The notes under the pieces are model-generated. The model did no database searches. It was not told the DNA's origin and saw only the letters and a program-made list of their open reading frames with translations. A stretch of DNA of 64,000 nt from Tamarix chinensis (taxonomy: Eukaryota; Streptophyta; Magnoliopsida; Caryophyllales; Tamaricaceae). Shown in pieces: positions 23,662 to 36,590 of the stretch. The position numbers and the translations under genes are program-made. The stretch spans positions 58,958,360 to 59,022,359 of the forward strand of contig CM060171.1 of the NCBI GenBank assembly GCA_030549775.1. The letters run 5' to 3'. Position 1 is the first letter of the stretch, and each line of letters opens with the position of its first letter.

Positions 23662-24880
23662 CAAGTGAATAGAATAGCTCATTAGAACTTTTATCTAGTT
23701 GGCAATGGATAAAAATGTAGATTAATAGAATTGTAGAATAGGTATCCACTCCCTTCTTTCATTTATGCTATTGGGTAAGAAAATGATTATAATAATGTTA
23801 TAATTAAGTTTAGCTCAGTGAGATACATTCACGACTTGAGTTTAGGGACAGAAGCATAAAAAATCCTTCCTTATCTACATATATATAGGTAGTGCTAGGC
23901 TTGCATATTTTTTATCATGTAAAATATTAATAATTAATTAAAAAAGATTTAATAAATATAGGTATGTAATTATTTCATGGAATGGGGAAATAGTAACTTT
24001 GGTCTTTGATATACTACTACCCTGCAAGTTTTTTTTTTCAATTCTAAAAACTTGGTTAGTTGACCATTAGATTTATAATTAGAGGGATTCTTAAAAATAT
24101 GTAGCTGCTATGGTCAACGACCAAATAAAGAATTGAATAAGATGCAATAGATTTACTCTTATTACTATATAGTTATTTTTTAAACCATTCACGCCACACC
24201 ATAGAAAAAAATTATTTGTGGGTATACTCTTAGGTCCATTTGATTGGTATTTTAGGATTTATACCATAAGCCATATACCATATAAAGGTAAGAAGATAAA
24301 GCTTGGTGAATTACTCTTGGACAACAGCCTTAGATTAGTTAATGCATCTAATATATTTAACTAGTTTCTTTAATGGATTAACTATTGGCTAAGTAAGTTG
24401 ATAAAATTTGATCCAACATTTTTAGCAAATTTATCTACTTAAAATTACTTAAGTGTCTTAAGATTAAGAGCTTGAATAATTTATAACACAGAGATGATAA
24501 ATTGGGATACGTTGATATTTTTAGGTTCATAATAACTTGTATAAAATATGTTAATTAATTTAATTGGTATATACAATATAAATTTATCAAATTAATATAT
24601 CTATTATTATTGATAGTTTTGTCATTAATTTATATGACCATTGTTTAGAGAACACTTGTTGAGATGATTATTTTCAAGTAACACTACTTTCAAATGCACA
24701 CACTCTAGTTAGGCCTGTTCAATGGGTTGGGTTTGCCATGGTAAGCTATAATCCAACCCATGAACTTAAGTTATAATATAAGTGGGTTGGGTTATTATTT
24801 TAAATGAGTTATTATGGGTTGAACCCATATACATATTATTTAAACATGGGTTAGTTTGGGTTTAAGTATAATTAGCCATG
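23662..24880. other. AT-rich intergenic stretch; short MITE-like repeat at its end
   Basis: No gene was recognised. 24710-24905 repeats GGGTTGG/CCAACCC and GCCATGGTAACCCAT phrases in both orientations, which suggests a small degraded inverted-repeat element. Confidence 0.4.
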
Positions 24881-25066
24881 GGTTGCCATGGTAACCCATA
24901 AGTTGAGAATATCTAACAACATGAACTTAAAAATTTCGAAAGCTTTTTCCGCATCCGATTTCAAAATTCCGCTCGGATTTTTCGTCGGTGAATCCGATAT
25001 TTCCGGCTCTGAGGACTCTAATGCCGGGGTATTTGGAAGGAGAAGCACGTCTAAGAAACCGGTTTC

Positions 25067-25143
25067 TTGATTTCAAAGAAGATAGGGACGAGAAAAAACG
25101 TAAAAATATCATTTTTAAAATATCTAGGAAACGGAGATGGTAC

Positions 25144-25210
<67 letters not shown>

Positions 25211-25250
25211 TATACACATATATGTATATGTATATACATATATTTAAGAG

Positions 25251-25299
<49 letters not shown>

Positions 25300-25440
25300 C
25301 ATATATTTAAGAGAAAAATATACATATATATGTGTATATATCTATATACATATATACATATATATGTATATCTATATACATATATTTAAGAGGAAAAAAA
25401 TATATATATGTATGTATACATATATATATGTATATATATC

Positions 25441-25482
<42 letters not shown>

Positions 25483-26640
25483 TTTAAGAGAAAAAAAATC
25501 TTTGACGAGTCAATTAATTGGCCAGAGTAGAGAAGGTCAGAGGCAACATTAGCGGCGGAGGAATATGGCAAGCAGTTATGTTACAGCGACATTGCACGGA
25601 GACGGGGCGAAAAAAAAACGAAAAAATATCATTTTTTAAAAATTTAGGAAATGAAGACGGTAAGAAACGTAAAAAAAATTATATATATACATATGATATA
25701 CATATATATATATAAATAAATTAATTAAATCTACTAAAATTAAGAGGAAAAAAACTTTGACGAGTTAATTAATTACGCAGAGTAGCGAAGGTCGGAGGCA
25801 ACACTGGCGGCGGAAGAATACGGCGAGTAGTTATGTTATAGTGGTGTTGCACGGAGACGGGGACGAGAAATAGCACAAAGATATCATTTTTTTATAAAAA
25901 ATCTAGGAAATGAAGACGGTAAGAAACGTCAAAATATATATATATTAAAATAAATTAGATCTATTAAAATTAAGAGAAAAAAAAACTTTGACGAGTTTAT
26001 TAATTGTGCAGAGCAGCGAAGGTCAGAGGCAACACTGGCGGCGGAGGAATATGACGAACAGTTATCTTACAGCGGCATTGCACAGATATGGAGACGAGAA
26101 AAAAAACGCAAAAATGTCGTTTTTTAAAAATTTAGGAAATGAAGACAGTAAGAAACGTAAAAAAAAATTATATATATATATATTAAAATAAATTAGATCT
26201 ACTAAAATTAAGAGAAAAAAAACTTTGACGAGTCTATTAATTGAGCAGAGTAGCGAAGGTCGGAGGCAACACTGGCGGCGAAGGAATGTGGCGAGTAGTT
26301 ATGTTACAGTGGCATTGTACCGAGACGGGGACAAAAAAAAACGCAAAAATATCATTTTTTAAAAATCTAGAAAATGAAGACGGTAAGAACCGTAAAAAAA
26401 AATTATATATAAGGATGAGAAAAAAAACTCAAAAATGTCATTTTTTTAAAAATCTAGTAAATGAAGACGGTAAGAAACGTCAAAAAAAATTTATATATAT
26501 ATACATATACATATAGATATACATATGTATATAGATATATATGTATACATATACATATATATATATATATACATACATATATATGTATATATATATATAT
26601 ATATTAAAATGAATTAGATCTACTAAAATTAAGTCTCTAG
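25067..26640. repeat. Tandem array of about 235-bp units mixed with TA microsatellites
   Basis: The phrase TTTGACGAGT begins near 25501, 25756, 25987 and 26224, giving spacings of about 255, 231 and 237 bp. Each unit continues with GCAGAGTAGCGAAGGTC, a GGCGGCG(G/A)AGGAAT phrase, TTATGTTACAG..GCATTGCAC, GACGAGAAA, ATATCATTTTTTAAAAATCTAG and GAAGACGGTAAGAAACGT, then a TA-rich spacer. A 5'-truncated unit precedes the array (25080-25140) and a partial one follows (26414-26485). No coding function was seen. The GC-rich 100 bp at 24950-25070 just before the array is of unknown origin. Confidence 0.85.
25143..25485. repeat. TA/TATG microsatellite
   Basis: About 340 bp of TA and TACATA/TATG repeats are interrupted three times by the phrase ATTTAAGAG. 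The tyrosine/isoleucine frames across it are artefacts. Confidence 0.95.
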
Positions 26641-28529
26641 TTATATATATGTATATATAAATATTTATATAATTACTATGATCTATTTGAAATTATGAGT
26701 TGCATGAATATAATTATTTATTGAAATACCCCAAAACCTAATTTTAAGAATTATATCTAATTAAGGATTTATTTATAAATTAATTAAATAAATTATTTTA
26801 TTTAAAATAAGAAGGATAAAATAGTTCCAAATTAATAGGAAATTTATAAATAATTTAATTGAAGAAAATTAGGGTGTTTTGCTAATTAAAATGTAATTTA
26901 TGAAAAACCTTTTAAAAATCCTAAATAAGCCTAAAAAGGGATTTAAATATTATTTTGTTTAAATATTATTATTTTTAAATATCCCCAAACATCCTAGTTA
27001 ATTTAATTGACCCTAACCCACCTATTTTTTCTTTTTCCCTTTTTCCTTTTTTTTCCTTTCTTTTTATTCCTTTTTCTTTTCTTTTTTTTTCCTCCCCTCC
27101 CCCAACCTGGGCTAGCCCAACGGCCCAGATCCCTCTCCCCTTTCTTCCTTCGTCCGCCGCCCAACTCCTATGTTCCTTCTTTTCTTCTTCGGCGCGGCCC
27201 TGCCCACGCAACAGTTTCTCCTTCCCGCGGCCCAACGCTTCTATTCTTTTCTTCCTCCCTTGGCGCAACCAAATGTTCCGTTTCGTCCCATTTCTTTAAA
27301 TACCGTCGGCCGGTCCAGTTCTCCTTCTCCTTTTCTTTATTTTCCCAGCCGACCGGTCCACCCAGCCCCCACATTCTTCTTCCTCCTTCCCTCCGTCGAC
27401 TGCCACTTCTCTCCTGGTAGGCTGAAAATCTTACAGTTGATCTTGCTGTTTGACCGGCGTTTTATCACTCTTCTTCCCTGGTGATCCGTCAACTCCGTCG
27501 CCCAACCCACTTTCTCCCTCTTCTCGTGCAGTTCCTCCTTTTCTTGCGTATTCCCCTGCCCCAAAATTTACTTCCACCAGCCAACCTTCACCGCCGGTGA
27601 CCAAAACCCTACCTACATTACCCCCTTGCCAAACGACAGAACCCTACCCTCTCTTCTAAACTCTATAAATACCCTTCATTATTTTGATCTCAAAGATTTT
27701 CCCCGAATCTCTGAAAACTCACCCCATGTCACCGCCACCCATTCAGACACCGTTTCTGTCGCCTTCGGCCAACTCCGCCGCCATCTCTACCCACCCAACT
27801 AATCTTTGCACCGCCCTCTAACTAACTGAACCACCCACATCCCTCGATTCTCCCTACACAAGCCACCCGGCTATGCGAAGTAGCCTTCCCAAACAGCCTT
27901 TCCCTCCACCTTTGCCGCCTTTCAAACCACCCTTAGCCACCACTACCGCTGCTTCCACTACTTCATTCACCTCCCATTCTACTCTGCAGACCCTCCTCTA
28001 TCTTCCCCTACCTTTCTTTTCCTCTCCCTCCCTCTCCTCCCCTCTTTCTCTCCTTCTTCCCCATTCGGCCACCGCTGCCGCTGCTGTGTGCTGCCACCTT
28101 TGGTTGCGCTATTACCCTTATTATGTTCCTCTCCTTCCGGGAAACCAATATCACCCTTATTTCTAGCCTCATTCTTCTTATTTTGTTCCCAGCCTTCAAC
28201 TTTTCCTCCCTTTCTCTTTTTCCGGCCACCGTCGCCACCACCGTGCACCACCACCGGCGCCGCCTGTCACCACCGGCCTAAGGTTGAACCCTAAACCCTC
28301 TCAACCCTTTTCCCCTATTTAATTATGTTTATTTTAATTTTAATTCAATTTTAGCCTATTATTCAAATATTATTATTATTATAATAATTATTATGTATTG
28401 ATATTATTATTATTATTATTAAGTTCAATATTATTAGTATTATCATTTTTTATTAGGGCTGACCTTATTTGGCTTAATAGATTATTAGTATTAGTAATAG
28501 TACTATTAATATTATTAGTATTATTATGA

Positions 28530-28667
28530 GTTTTTATTTTATTTATTTATTTATTTATTATTATTATTATTATTACTACTACTACTACTACTATTTCGAA
28601 ATTATTATTATTATTATTACAACTATTTTACTATTATTGTTGTTATTATTATTATTATTGTTATGCG

Positions 28668-28733
<66 letters not shown>

Positions 28734-28760
28734 TTCATTATTAGTATTATTATTCTATGT
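28530..28760 (+). repeat. ATT microsatellite in solo LTR C
   Basis: These are near-pure ATT runs, the longest at about 28670-28735, with a short ACT run at 28573-28592. They lie in the same slot as the trinucleotide zones of copies A and B. Confidence 0.95.
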
Positions 28761-30740
28761 TGGGGTAAACCCTATTGTGCCTATTTTGAATTGTAGTAGT
28801 AGTATTCTAAATATCAAGTCTTATTATTATTAATATTATTAATAATTTTATCATTAGCATTTATTATTATTATTATTATTTAATAAGTTATTATTGTTCA
28901 ATATAGGGTCGAAACCCTACTTCATTTTAATTTTAATTATTATCATTAGTATTATTACCATTATGATTATTACCAATTTTGCAATATTATTATGGTTTTT
29001 ATCATTATTATTATTACTAAATTTTGTTATTTATTTTACTAATGTTATTATTAGTATTATTTTGATAAAGGGGCTGAAGCCCTTATTTCACTATGTTTTT
29101 GAGTAATGCCCTTTTTATTAATATTGTTACTATTTTTATTATTCTTGTTAATATTAACATTGATATTATTTTTAGTATCTTTGCTATTATTATTTTGGTA
29201 TCATTATTGTTATTACTATTAGGGTAAAGTCTTCAACTTTATATTATCAACTTTTATAATATTACTATTGTTTCTTATATCTTTATCAAGTTAGTAATTA
29301 GTTAATGTCATTATTATTAATAGGTTATTATTTTATTAAAATCCTAATCTTAGAATAAGTTAGTATTTAATAGTATTTATGGTAGGAGGGAATCTAATTT
29401 TAGCTTTTCCCTCATATAGGTGAGACCAGTCAAAGCCCTAAGAAGGCGTAGGAGTATGCTCCAAGACTAGTGTCGCTTTAGGTAAGGGTGTTACTAAGGC
29501 CTTATGTGTGCTTATGTGTATTATATACTTCGTATGCTATGTATTCTATGTTCATTATTATAATTATTTCGTATGTGGTATGACGTGGAGTTGAAGTATG
29601 TTTTTATATGTTTACCTGGCATCTGTACTATATGTATGTGATAAAATATTGTGGTATATGATGTTATGTATTGTGACCCTATAAGACATGCATGTGAGGA
29701 TGTTGATGTGGTTTGTATGGGGGAAAGGATGAAAAAGGAGAATGGGGGAAAGGATTTGACCAAGGGGAGTAAATTGACCAAAAGGGAAAAAGGTTGACCA
29801 AGAGGAGTAAGTTGACCAAGGGATGTGAGTTAACCTAAGTATTTTAATTATCCATGAGTGGAAGAATAAAATGATGATTTTAAATAAAATAAAAGAGTAG
29901 GAGAATCTATGGTTGTGCATGGGAGAATTTAATTTATGGATTTGTATGGGAGAATCTAATTTATGGTTTTGCATGGTTTTGTTTGAGAGAATTTAATCTA
30001 TGGTTTTGTATAGGAGAATCTAATTTATGGTTTTGCATGGTTTTGTGTGAGAGAATTTAATCTATGGTTTTGTATGGGAGAATCTAATCTATGGTTTCAT
30101 ATGGGAGAATCTAATCTATGGTTTTGTATGGAGAATTTAATCTATGGTGTAACATGGGAGAATCTAATCTATGGTTTGTATGGATTGAATTTTGGGTTTT
30201 GTATAGAGAAACCTTAGGCTTTGTGTGGACTGAATTTAGGGTTTTGTATGAAGGAATATTGGGTTTTTCATAAAAGAAATTAGGGTTTTATATGACAGAT
30301 TTTATAGTGTTGTATGGGGGAATCTAATCTAAGTTTTTGTATGGATTGAATATAGGGTTTTGTATGGATGGAATTGGGGTTTTGCATGATAGATTTTATG
30401 GTGTTGCATGGGAGAATCTAAACTAGGGTTTTGTATGGATGGAGTTAAGGTTTTACATGACGGATTTTATGGTGTTGCATGGGAGGATCTAATCTAGGGT
30501 TTTGTACGGGTGGATCTAGGGTTTGCATGGTTGATTATAAGGTTTTTATGTAGGAGCTTAGGGTTTGCATGAAAAGTTTGAAAGGTTGCATGGGGTGTGT
30601 AAAGTCAACATGGGAGTGAAATTTACGTATGGAACGTTGATCTGGGATGTGAGGATGGTAATGTAAGCGTTGTTTGGGTTTTTAAACACTTTGGATGGAA
30701 AATAGTATGTGGAGCATTATAAGGGTACGTAGGAGACTAA

Positions 30741-30965
30741 GTTAGGGTTTGGAGTGATTAACTATGGGTTGTTGTGATTAACTAGGGTTTGGAGTGGTTA
30801 ATTATGGTTTCTTGTGATTAACTAGGGTTTGGAGTGGCTATTATGGTTTGTTGTGATTAACTAGGGTTTGGAGTGGTTAACTATGGTTGGTTGTGGATAA
30901 CTAGGGTTTGGAGTGATTAACTATGGGTTGTTGTCGTTAACTAAGGTTTTGATATGGCTAACTAG
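30741..30965 (+). repeat. 40-bp tandem repeat in solo LTR C
   Basis: About five units of 39-41 bp each contain TAACTAGGGTTTGGAGTG followed by a TATGG(G)TTGTTGTG phrase. The array is present only in copy C of the three giant LTRs. Confidence 0.85.
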
Positions 30966-32496
30966 GGTTCGGCGGTAACATGTGTGTACTTGGTGAATAA
31001 AGTATGATGATGAATATGGAATCTATGGGTTGTGATGTGTGGAGTATTTAAATGATTTAAGTTGTGTGAAGTGGAGTAGGACGAGCCACTTAGGCCTAAA
31101 TTAGGATTTCAGGATAAAAACCTAGAGTGAGATGTGGAGTGGATTTGGAAGTGTAAGTAGTGGGCTTTGACCCATATACTTAAGAGTTGGACTTCTACTA
31201 TGAGTTAGGATATGGAGGAAAGGATGTTGGGTCAAGTTGGGAGGTACATGATTCTGATGATGTGGAAAGAGTCTGTTGGAGGATAAGTGTAAAGGGAGTG
31301 ATTCATGCATGTCTAGGGTGAAAGATTCTGAATAAGATACTTAAGACATTAATCACGTAAAGTGGAAGAGTATTGAGTCGGGCCTAGACCAATCTATGGG
31401 CATAGTAGTGGCCAGGTACCGAGGTATCCTGGAGACCAATCCACTAACATATAATAGTGGTAGGGCATGTACCCTAAGTGACCAATCCACCGGCTAAAAT
31501 AGTGGGGGATCCCGAGCTTAATAAACCAAACCCTCTAGTTTGCTAAGACATGGGAAATACACTAAATACTTACAGTGGAACACTGTGCGAGAAAGGGGCC
31601 AGACCGATCCACTGACATATAATAGTGGTAGGGCATGTACCCTAAGTGACCGATCCACCGACTAAAATAGTGGCCAAGAGTCGAAGTGCCCTGGAGACCG
31701 ATCCTCCTGCTAAAATAGTGGGGTTCCCGTACTCATATGGACTTGATAAAGAGCATGGTGTGAAAATAATTCGATAAAGGATTAATTAAGTAATTAATCT
31801 AGACTATATTGGATCTTGGTGTATTCATCTCAATGTTCATATGCCTTTATGTTATTATGTTGGATTATGCTCTTTTTATTATCCTACATGGTTTATGTGA
31901 ATTTTGTGCATTGGCCTTGGTGCACGATTATCTTACTCAATATGTAGCGTACTAATCACCCTTTTTATAGGTGCTTCTCATTCCCATGAGTAGTAGGCCC
32001 TTCTGACTTTGTGCAAGTGGGCAATACATCAAGTGAGGCTGCGTGTTGAGCTTGTGGTTGGCTCAAAGTTCAAGAGTGTCATGGCCGTATTTACTCATTA
32101 TGTGATTTTATTTTATTATGTTATTTCTTTTGTATTGCATTTATTCTTTTTGATTTATAACCTTGTATTGAGTATTTCAATTAAACTTTTTATCGATTGT
32201 AAGATTATTCCCTCCGAGGAATTTTGATTTCTCACTTTGATTTCCATCTTATTATTGATTACTATTCTTTACGCGTACTCCGATCTTTGGTGTTATGATC
32301 TTTCTAGCTATTTCATTAACTCTTGGCTTGAGTTTAATGTCAATCTTTTCTTAGCCTTAGTACTTGTTACCGAAATGGTCGGAGAGAACCAGTTTGGTAC
32401 TAATTGTGGCGGTAACATCCCCAGAATTCACAGGTTTTCAATTTTAATTTCTTCCGCTTTAAAAAAAGTTAGTGAATTTTGGGTTGTTACATTTAT

Positions 32497-33973
32497 ATAC
32501 GAGCTTTATAAATTTCTTCTATAAACTCATTCGAAGCATATGGTGATTATGTGTTTTCGTGTGCTATTTAGTAATTATATGAAACATTTGGGGCGTATTT
32601 GCTTTTGTATGTTAGCAGTGCCATATAAAAGTATGGTTTTTATTGTTTTGAAATATTATTAGATATTTATGAACTTTGATGGATTATTTGGTTTTGAATT
32701 ATGATATTGGTTCATGGGTAACTTGATTGGCCTACCATTTTCTTTAAAAAGTTATATTATGGAAAGTTGTATTGTTGGAAAATATCATATATGGAAAATT
32801 ATTTTTGGATCATTCATTATGGAAGGTGTTAGTTGTGTAAGATATATTATGTTGAGTTACTTATTTTTAGAAGGTGCCAAATAAGGAAGAAACCAAATAG
32901 TAGAAAGGTGGGTATTTGAGGAATGATTAAGAATGTGTACCTATGGTTGTGTCTTATTTGTGTTATATGATCATCTTGAACAATACACTAAAACTTAAAG
33001 TGAAATGACTTGAGTTGGATTTAGGGTCCATCGAGGTGGCCTTAAGAAGTTTGGTTATGCTAGCTATTTATATTTTATCAGTTGCAATTATATATATATT
33101 CATCTTTCAATTTGGTCATGCTAACTATATATATTAGGTCAACTGAGGTTATATATATATTATGCTTTGGTTTGTTCTAGATCCACTTTAGTAGGGGTTG
33201 TGCACACTTAAGGGTGGGGATCCTTAGTTATCCTCATTGACTTTGTGTAATGAGAAGACCCAGGTATGACCATTGGATCTACTTGTAGTATTTGGTTTAT
33301 TTTTATTTTTATTATTTATTTGGCTATGGCTCTCATTTAGGTTGCAATCCTCCGAGCCCTTATTGTTTACTAGGTGGCCCTCTTAGTAAGTTGGTTTTCT
33401 ACACTCAAACCTTAAAAATAATAGTTTGTGTTTTGTGGGAAAATAAGATGTAATGTGTGTATATGAATATGAATATGAATATTATACTCCTTTTTGCATA
33501 CGTGTTAGTTAGTTCTCCCCTTAACTAACTCATCATATGCTTTAAAAGGGGCTATAATAATCCATGATGTATATGGTGAGTAGATAATCTAGTGCAGATT
33601 ATGTATAAATTTGTCCATGGTGTGGATAACATGCCTGGCGAGGAAGAGTGAAATTGATGGCCATTTTTAGAGTTTCATTCGTCATTGTTGATATTGGTAG
33701 ACCATTTTCCTGGTTTTTTGGTTGTAAAGAGCATTTTAATTTTTGTGGTTTCATTTAGTTTGATTTTTGTTGAGTTTACTAGACACTAATTTTCCATTAA
33801 TTTAAATTAATAATAAAAATCGATGTATTTTCTTACTTAACCTAGCCTTAATAGCTAGCGTTAGCAGAAAAATGGTATCTACTTACACTAGTTTTGAGAG
33901 TAATACCTTCATTCATATCTAGCTTCCAAAATATTTTCTAAGTATTTTTTGTTTTGAAGATAGGGGTGTTACA
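32497..33973 (+). mobile_element. Remnant of an older LTR of the same superfamily
   Basis: It ends GATAGGGGTGTTACA at 33973, preceded by a TTAGC..TTAGCAG and GTAATACC stretch comparable to the 3' parts of the giant LTRs. The 5' limit is unknown; the sequence left of 26717 may be its other half, split by solo LTR C. No coding sequence was recognised. Confidence 0.45.
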
Positions 33974-33984
33974 TTTACTCATAT

Positions 33985-34489
33985 AACATAAAAACCTAAA
34001 GTATAAGTCTCACTTCCCTTATTTTTGAGATCTTCTAAATACTTCTTGCAATTCCTCCTCCAATGACCAACCTCATTATAATAAAACTAAAGAACATCAA
34101 TTGTAAGATCATGTCTGGATTTTATTTTATGCTTGGGTTTGAATTTGTTGTTTTATGTTTTCCTTTACCCTTACCATGTCTCCTTAAACCTCTTCTAATA
34201 TCAACCATCATAACATCACTAGGATTCTTCTTAGTGTTTTGTTCAGATGTCTTGAGTATCCCATGCAATTCAGTTAGTGTCATATTTAGATTGTTTATTT
34301 TATAATTTATAATGAACTAATTACAGAATGTTGGCAAAGATTGGAGAATTACATCAATAGCTAACTATTAGCTAGTGGAAAGGCCTAATCTTTACATATT
34401 CTGAATATAACTAACCAACTTGATCATGTGGGGACAAAGTAGGATCCCACATGTAAACTTAATCTCATGAAATGCCTTGGTGAGTTGAT
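33985..34489 (-). pseudogene. Ty1/copia Gag, downstream half (split by a later insertion)
   Basis: From 34489 downward the minus strand encodes a copia Gag: LTKAFHEIKFTCG, a LAIDVILQSLP motif, LTELHGILKT, a basic stretch, and a degraded zinc knuckle (FYYNEVGHWRRNCKKYLEDL) near 34020-34085, where one knuckle cysteine reads Tyr. Several stops interrupt it. The upstream half of the same reading lies at 40688-40860, on the other side of the plus-strand copia element. Confidence 0.75.
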
Positions 34490-34955
34490 TGTTAGGTATT
34501 TATCCAAATATTGGGCTTATATGTGAACTATATAAATTACGGGTTATCATATAAATTAAGTATGTATATAAGTGATCATATTTATGTATAAATTATTGTG
34601 CTTAATGTATCAAATTAGATGTAGAACCATACGTGTAAAGACTTGAGGTAATCTAGATTATTGATGGACCGAACAAGAGCAACCCGATAGATAACATCTC
34701 AGTTGTTTATATATAGGATCGTGGCTCGTGGATCACATATACATTGTCTTATTCGATTTATAGCTGTCATTAGAAATAGATGAGCATGTGCTTGATCCAA
34801 AAGACTACAGTACCACCAATCAATTATTATTTTGGAATGGTATTCAGTAAATCCCACGTTATGAATTTAGGTATGCTTCCACATTATATTATTGTATTAA
34901 TCTTGATAAATTGACATTCGACTCTATCAGATCTATATATTAAATTAATATATCA
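34490..34955 (+). repeat. 5' LTR of the old copia element
   Basis: It begins TGTTAGGTATTTATCC and ends ATATATCA. It is collinear with 40218-40687 at roughly 80-85% identity by eye. Both contain the phrases GGGCTTATATGTGAACTAT and TGCTTGATCCAAAAGAC. Confidence 0.88.
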
Positions 34956-34956
34956 A

Positions 34957-34974
34957 TTGGTATAAGAGTAACCT
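34957..34974 (+). other. Primer-binding site, degraded
   Basis: TTGGTATAAGAGTAACC directly follows the 5' LTR. It resembles TGGTATCAGAGC, the initiator tRNA-Met complement used by most plant copia elements, with substitutions. Confidence 0.7.
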
Positions 34975-34985
34975 ACTTAAATTAT

Positions 34986-36590
34986 CAAGATTAATAATTT
35001 GAATCTAAAACTTAATAAATTTTAGTACTGTTTAAATTTAGGTTTGTTTGGTTGGACTCTAATTTGTGGTAATTGTTCAGAATTTTTTATTTTGATTTCT
35101 TTTGGGCTGAATCTGGATCTACTGTCTCTTGATTTCTAGCTAGCATTTATGTTCATTAGTTGCTTCTTTGATTTTCCTCTATTGGTTTCCCTTTGCTTCT
35201 CTACTTCTTTATTTCACCTATATCTCTCTGATAGGTTTTTCTATTCCTTCACTCACTTTTTCTGTTGCCCTCATCCATCATTCTCTTTAGTGGCTCTCAT
35301 TTGAACTGTTGTAGTGAATCTAAGGTGGCTATGGTTTGCCATTTGAACATGTGGCATTTTGGTTATCTCATGCTGTAGTCTGTTGTAGCTGTCGTCATCA
35401 TCTAGTTTTTCGGTGCTACTTATGGTGGCATTTGGCATTGTTTCCACTATCAAGCAATGTCCTTGGTTATTGCTGGAGGCTAGAAACGGTGGTTGGTGTT
35501 GGGTAGGTGGGTGACAGTTGCATTTTCTAGTATAGGGATAGGGTTAGGGTTAGGCATTCATTAAGAGGTAGAAGAAGAAGGGTTAGAGAGATTAGAAGGT
35601 GATTAGAGTTTTAATTAATGAAGGGTATTTTGTTAATTGTAAAAAAAACTCGGGAGAGTCTGGTTGAGGCTGGGTCTTGAACTCGAGACCAAATTATCGA
35701 TTTTAATGCCGCCAACTGGTTAAGCTAGCTGGTTTTCTTATTTAATTTTGCAACCCATTTATGTTATAATTTGAGCTATTCAGGGTTATGCCTCTCTCTA
35801 GAGATTGAGCGATTTCTGTTTGGGTCATTTTAGCTAGTTTAGGCTTTTTGTTTTTTTTAGTTCGATTTTTAGTTTTGGTATTTTTTAGGCTATTATTTTG
35901 GTACTCAGTAATCTTATATTATTTAAATAATATTATTAATTAAATCTAATTAGATTAATTAATTTAATCAGGTATTTAATTAATTCTAATATAATAAATT
36001 ATTATATGGGTTTTTTATGTGTGTTATTTGGCATTAATTTTATTTTAATGCTAATAAAATTAGATTTAATATTTTTTGTAGATATTGAATCTAAATAAAG
36101 TTTGTCCTAATTTTATATGTCCAAATTTATAAACAAAATTAAGTGATCAATTTGTTTAAATTTTGGTTATCAAATATTAATATATAGGCTAATTGACATA
36201 ATATGTTACTAAAGTGACCTCTTTTTTTAAAAATTAGTTTCTTAAAATTATTAGATATTTATTCATTTAGATAATTTTTCAGCCCAAAGGAAGACAAATA
36301 TTTGGTATAATTTTATATATACCTGTAGTGATAAATATATAGTAATTATTTGGATACCATATGGATAATGATTTGATCTAAAGATGATCTCATTATCTGA
36401 TAGGTCTTATTACTAATATTTGACCACTACAATAAGAACGCCAATTATAATTAATATTATTATTGAAATACTTGATATTAATGTTGCACCTATTTCTTGT
36501 TATGGGATTGCCCTTATTTAAATTTATTTATTATTCATTATGCGTTATTTTGTGACCATCTACTACTTCAATAACCAACAACTTAAGTTC
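34986..36590 (+). other. Long untranslated leader of the old copia element
   Basis: No coding sequence lies between the primer-binding site and gag, although 1.6 kb is long for such a leader, so nested insertions are likely. A tRNA-like segment is visible on the minus strand at about 35645-35745. Short GGTTAGGGTTAGG occurs at 35547. Confidence 0.4.

Larger units (their letters stand above)
26722..32491 (+). mobile_element. Giant solo LTR, copy C (5770 bp, TSD TTTAT)
   Basis: It starts TGAAATACCCC, ends GGGTTGTTACA and is flanked by TTTAT at 26717-26721 and 32492-32496. The layout matches copy A: pyrimidine tract (27025-27110), GC-rich zone with TATAAATA (27664-27671), ATT-rich zone (28370-29210), donor-like block 1 (29433-29487), degenerate GGGAGAATCTAATYTATGG repeats (29930-30520), a 40-bp tandem array, a GACCGATCCACCG-type cluster (31380-31725), acceptor-like block 2 (31930-32020) and a 3' hairpin (32362-32405). 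It is longer than A mainly through the repeat zones. It inserted into older LTR-like sequence that resumes at 32497. Confidence 0.9.

Noticed and set aside
24927..25552. Tyr/Ile-rich open frames on both strands
   Set aside because: They are produced by TA and TACATA microsatellites; frames overlap on both strands, as expected of repeats.
25500..26640. A CRISPR-like array
   Set aside because: Units of about 235 bp with no short repeat/unique spacer pattern, in plant DNA; this is a tandem repeat.
27007..28294. Pro/Phe-rich and Arg/Glu-rich open frames on both strands
   Set aside because: Same LTR zone in copy C; compositional artefact of a strand-asymmetric pyrimidine tract.
2501..32491. Solo LTRs A, B and C as the two LTRs of one or more complete elements
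   Set aside because: Each has its own different matching target duplication and no gag-pol of fitting orientation lies between any pair.
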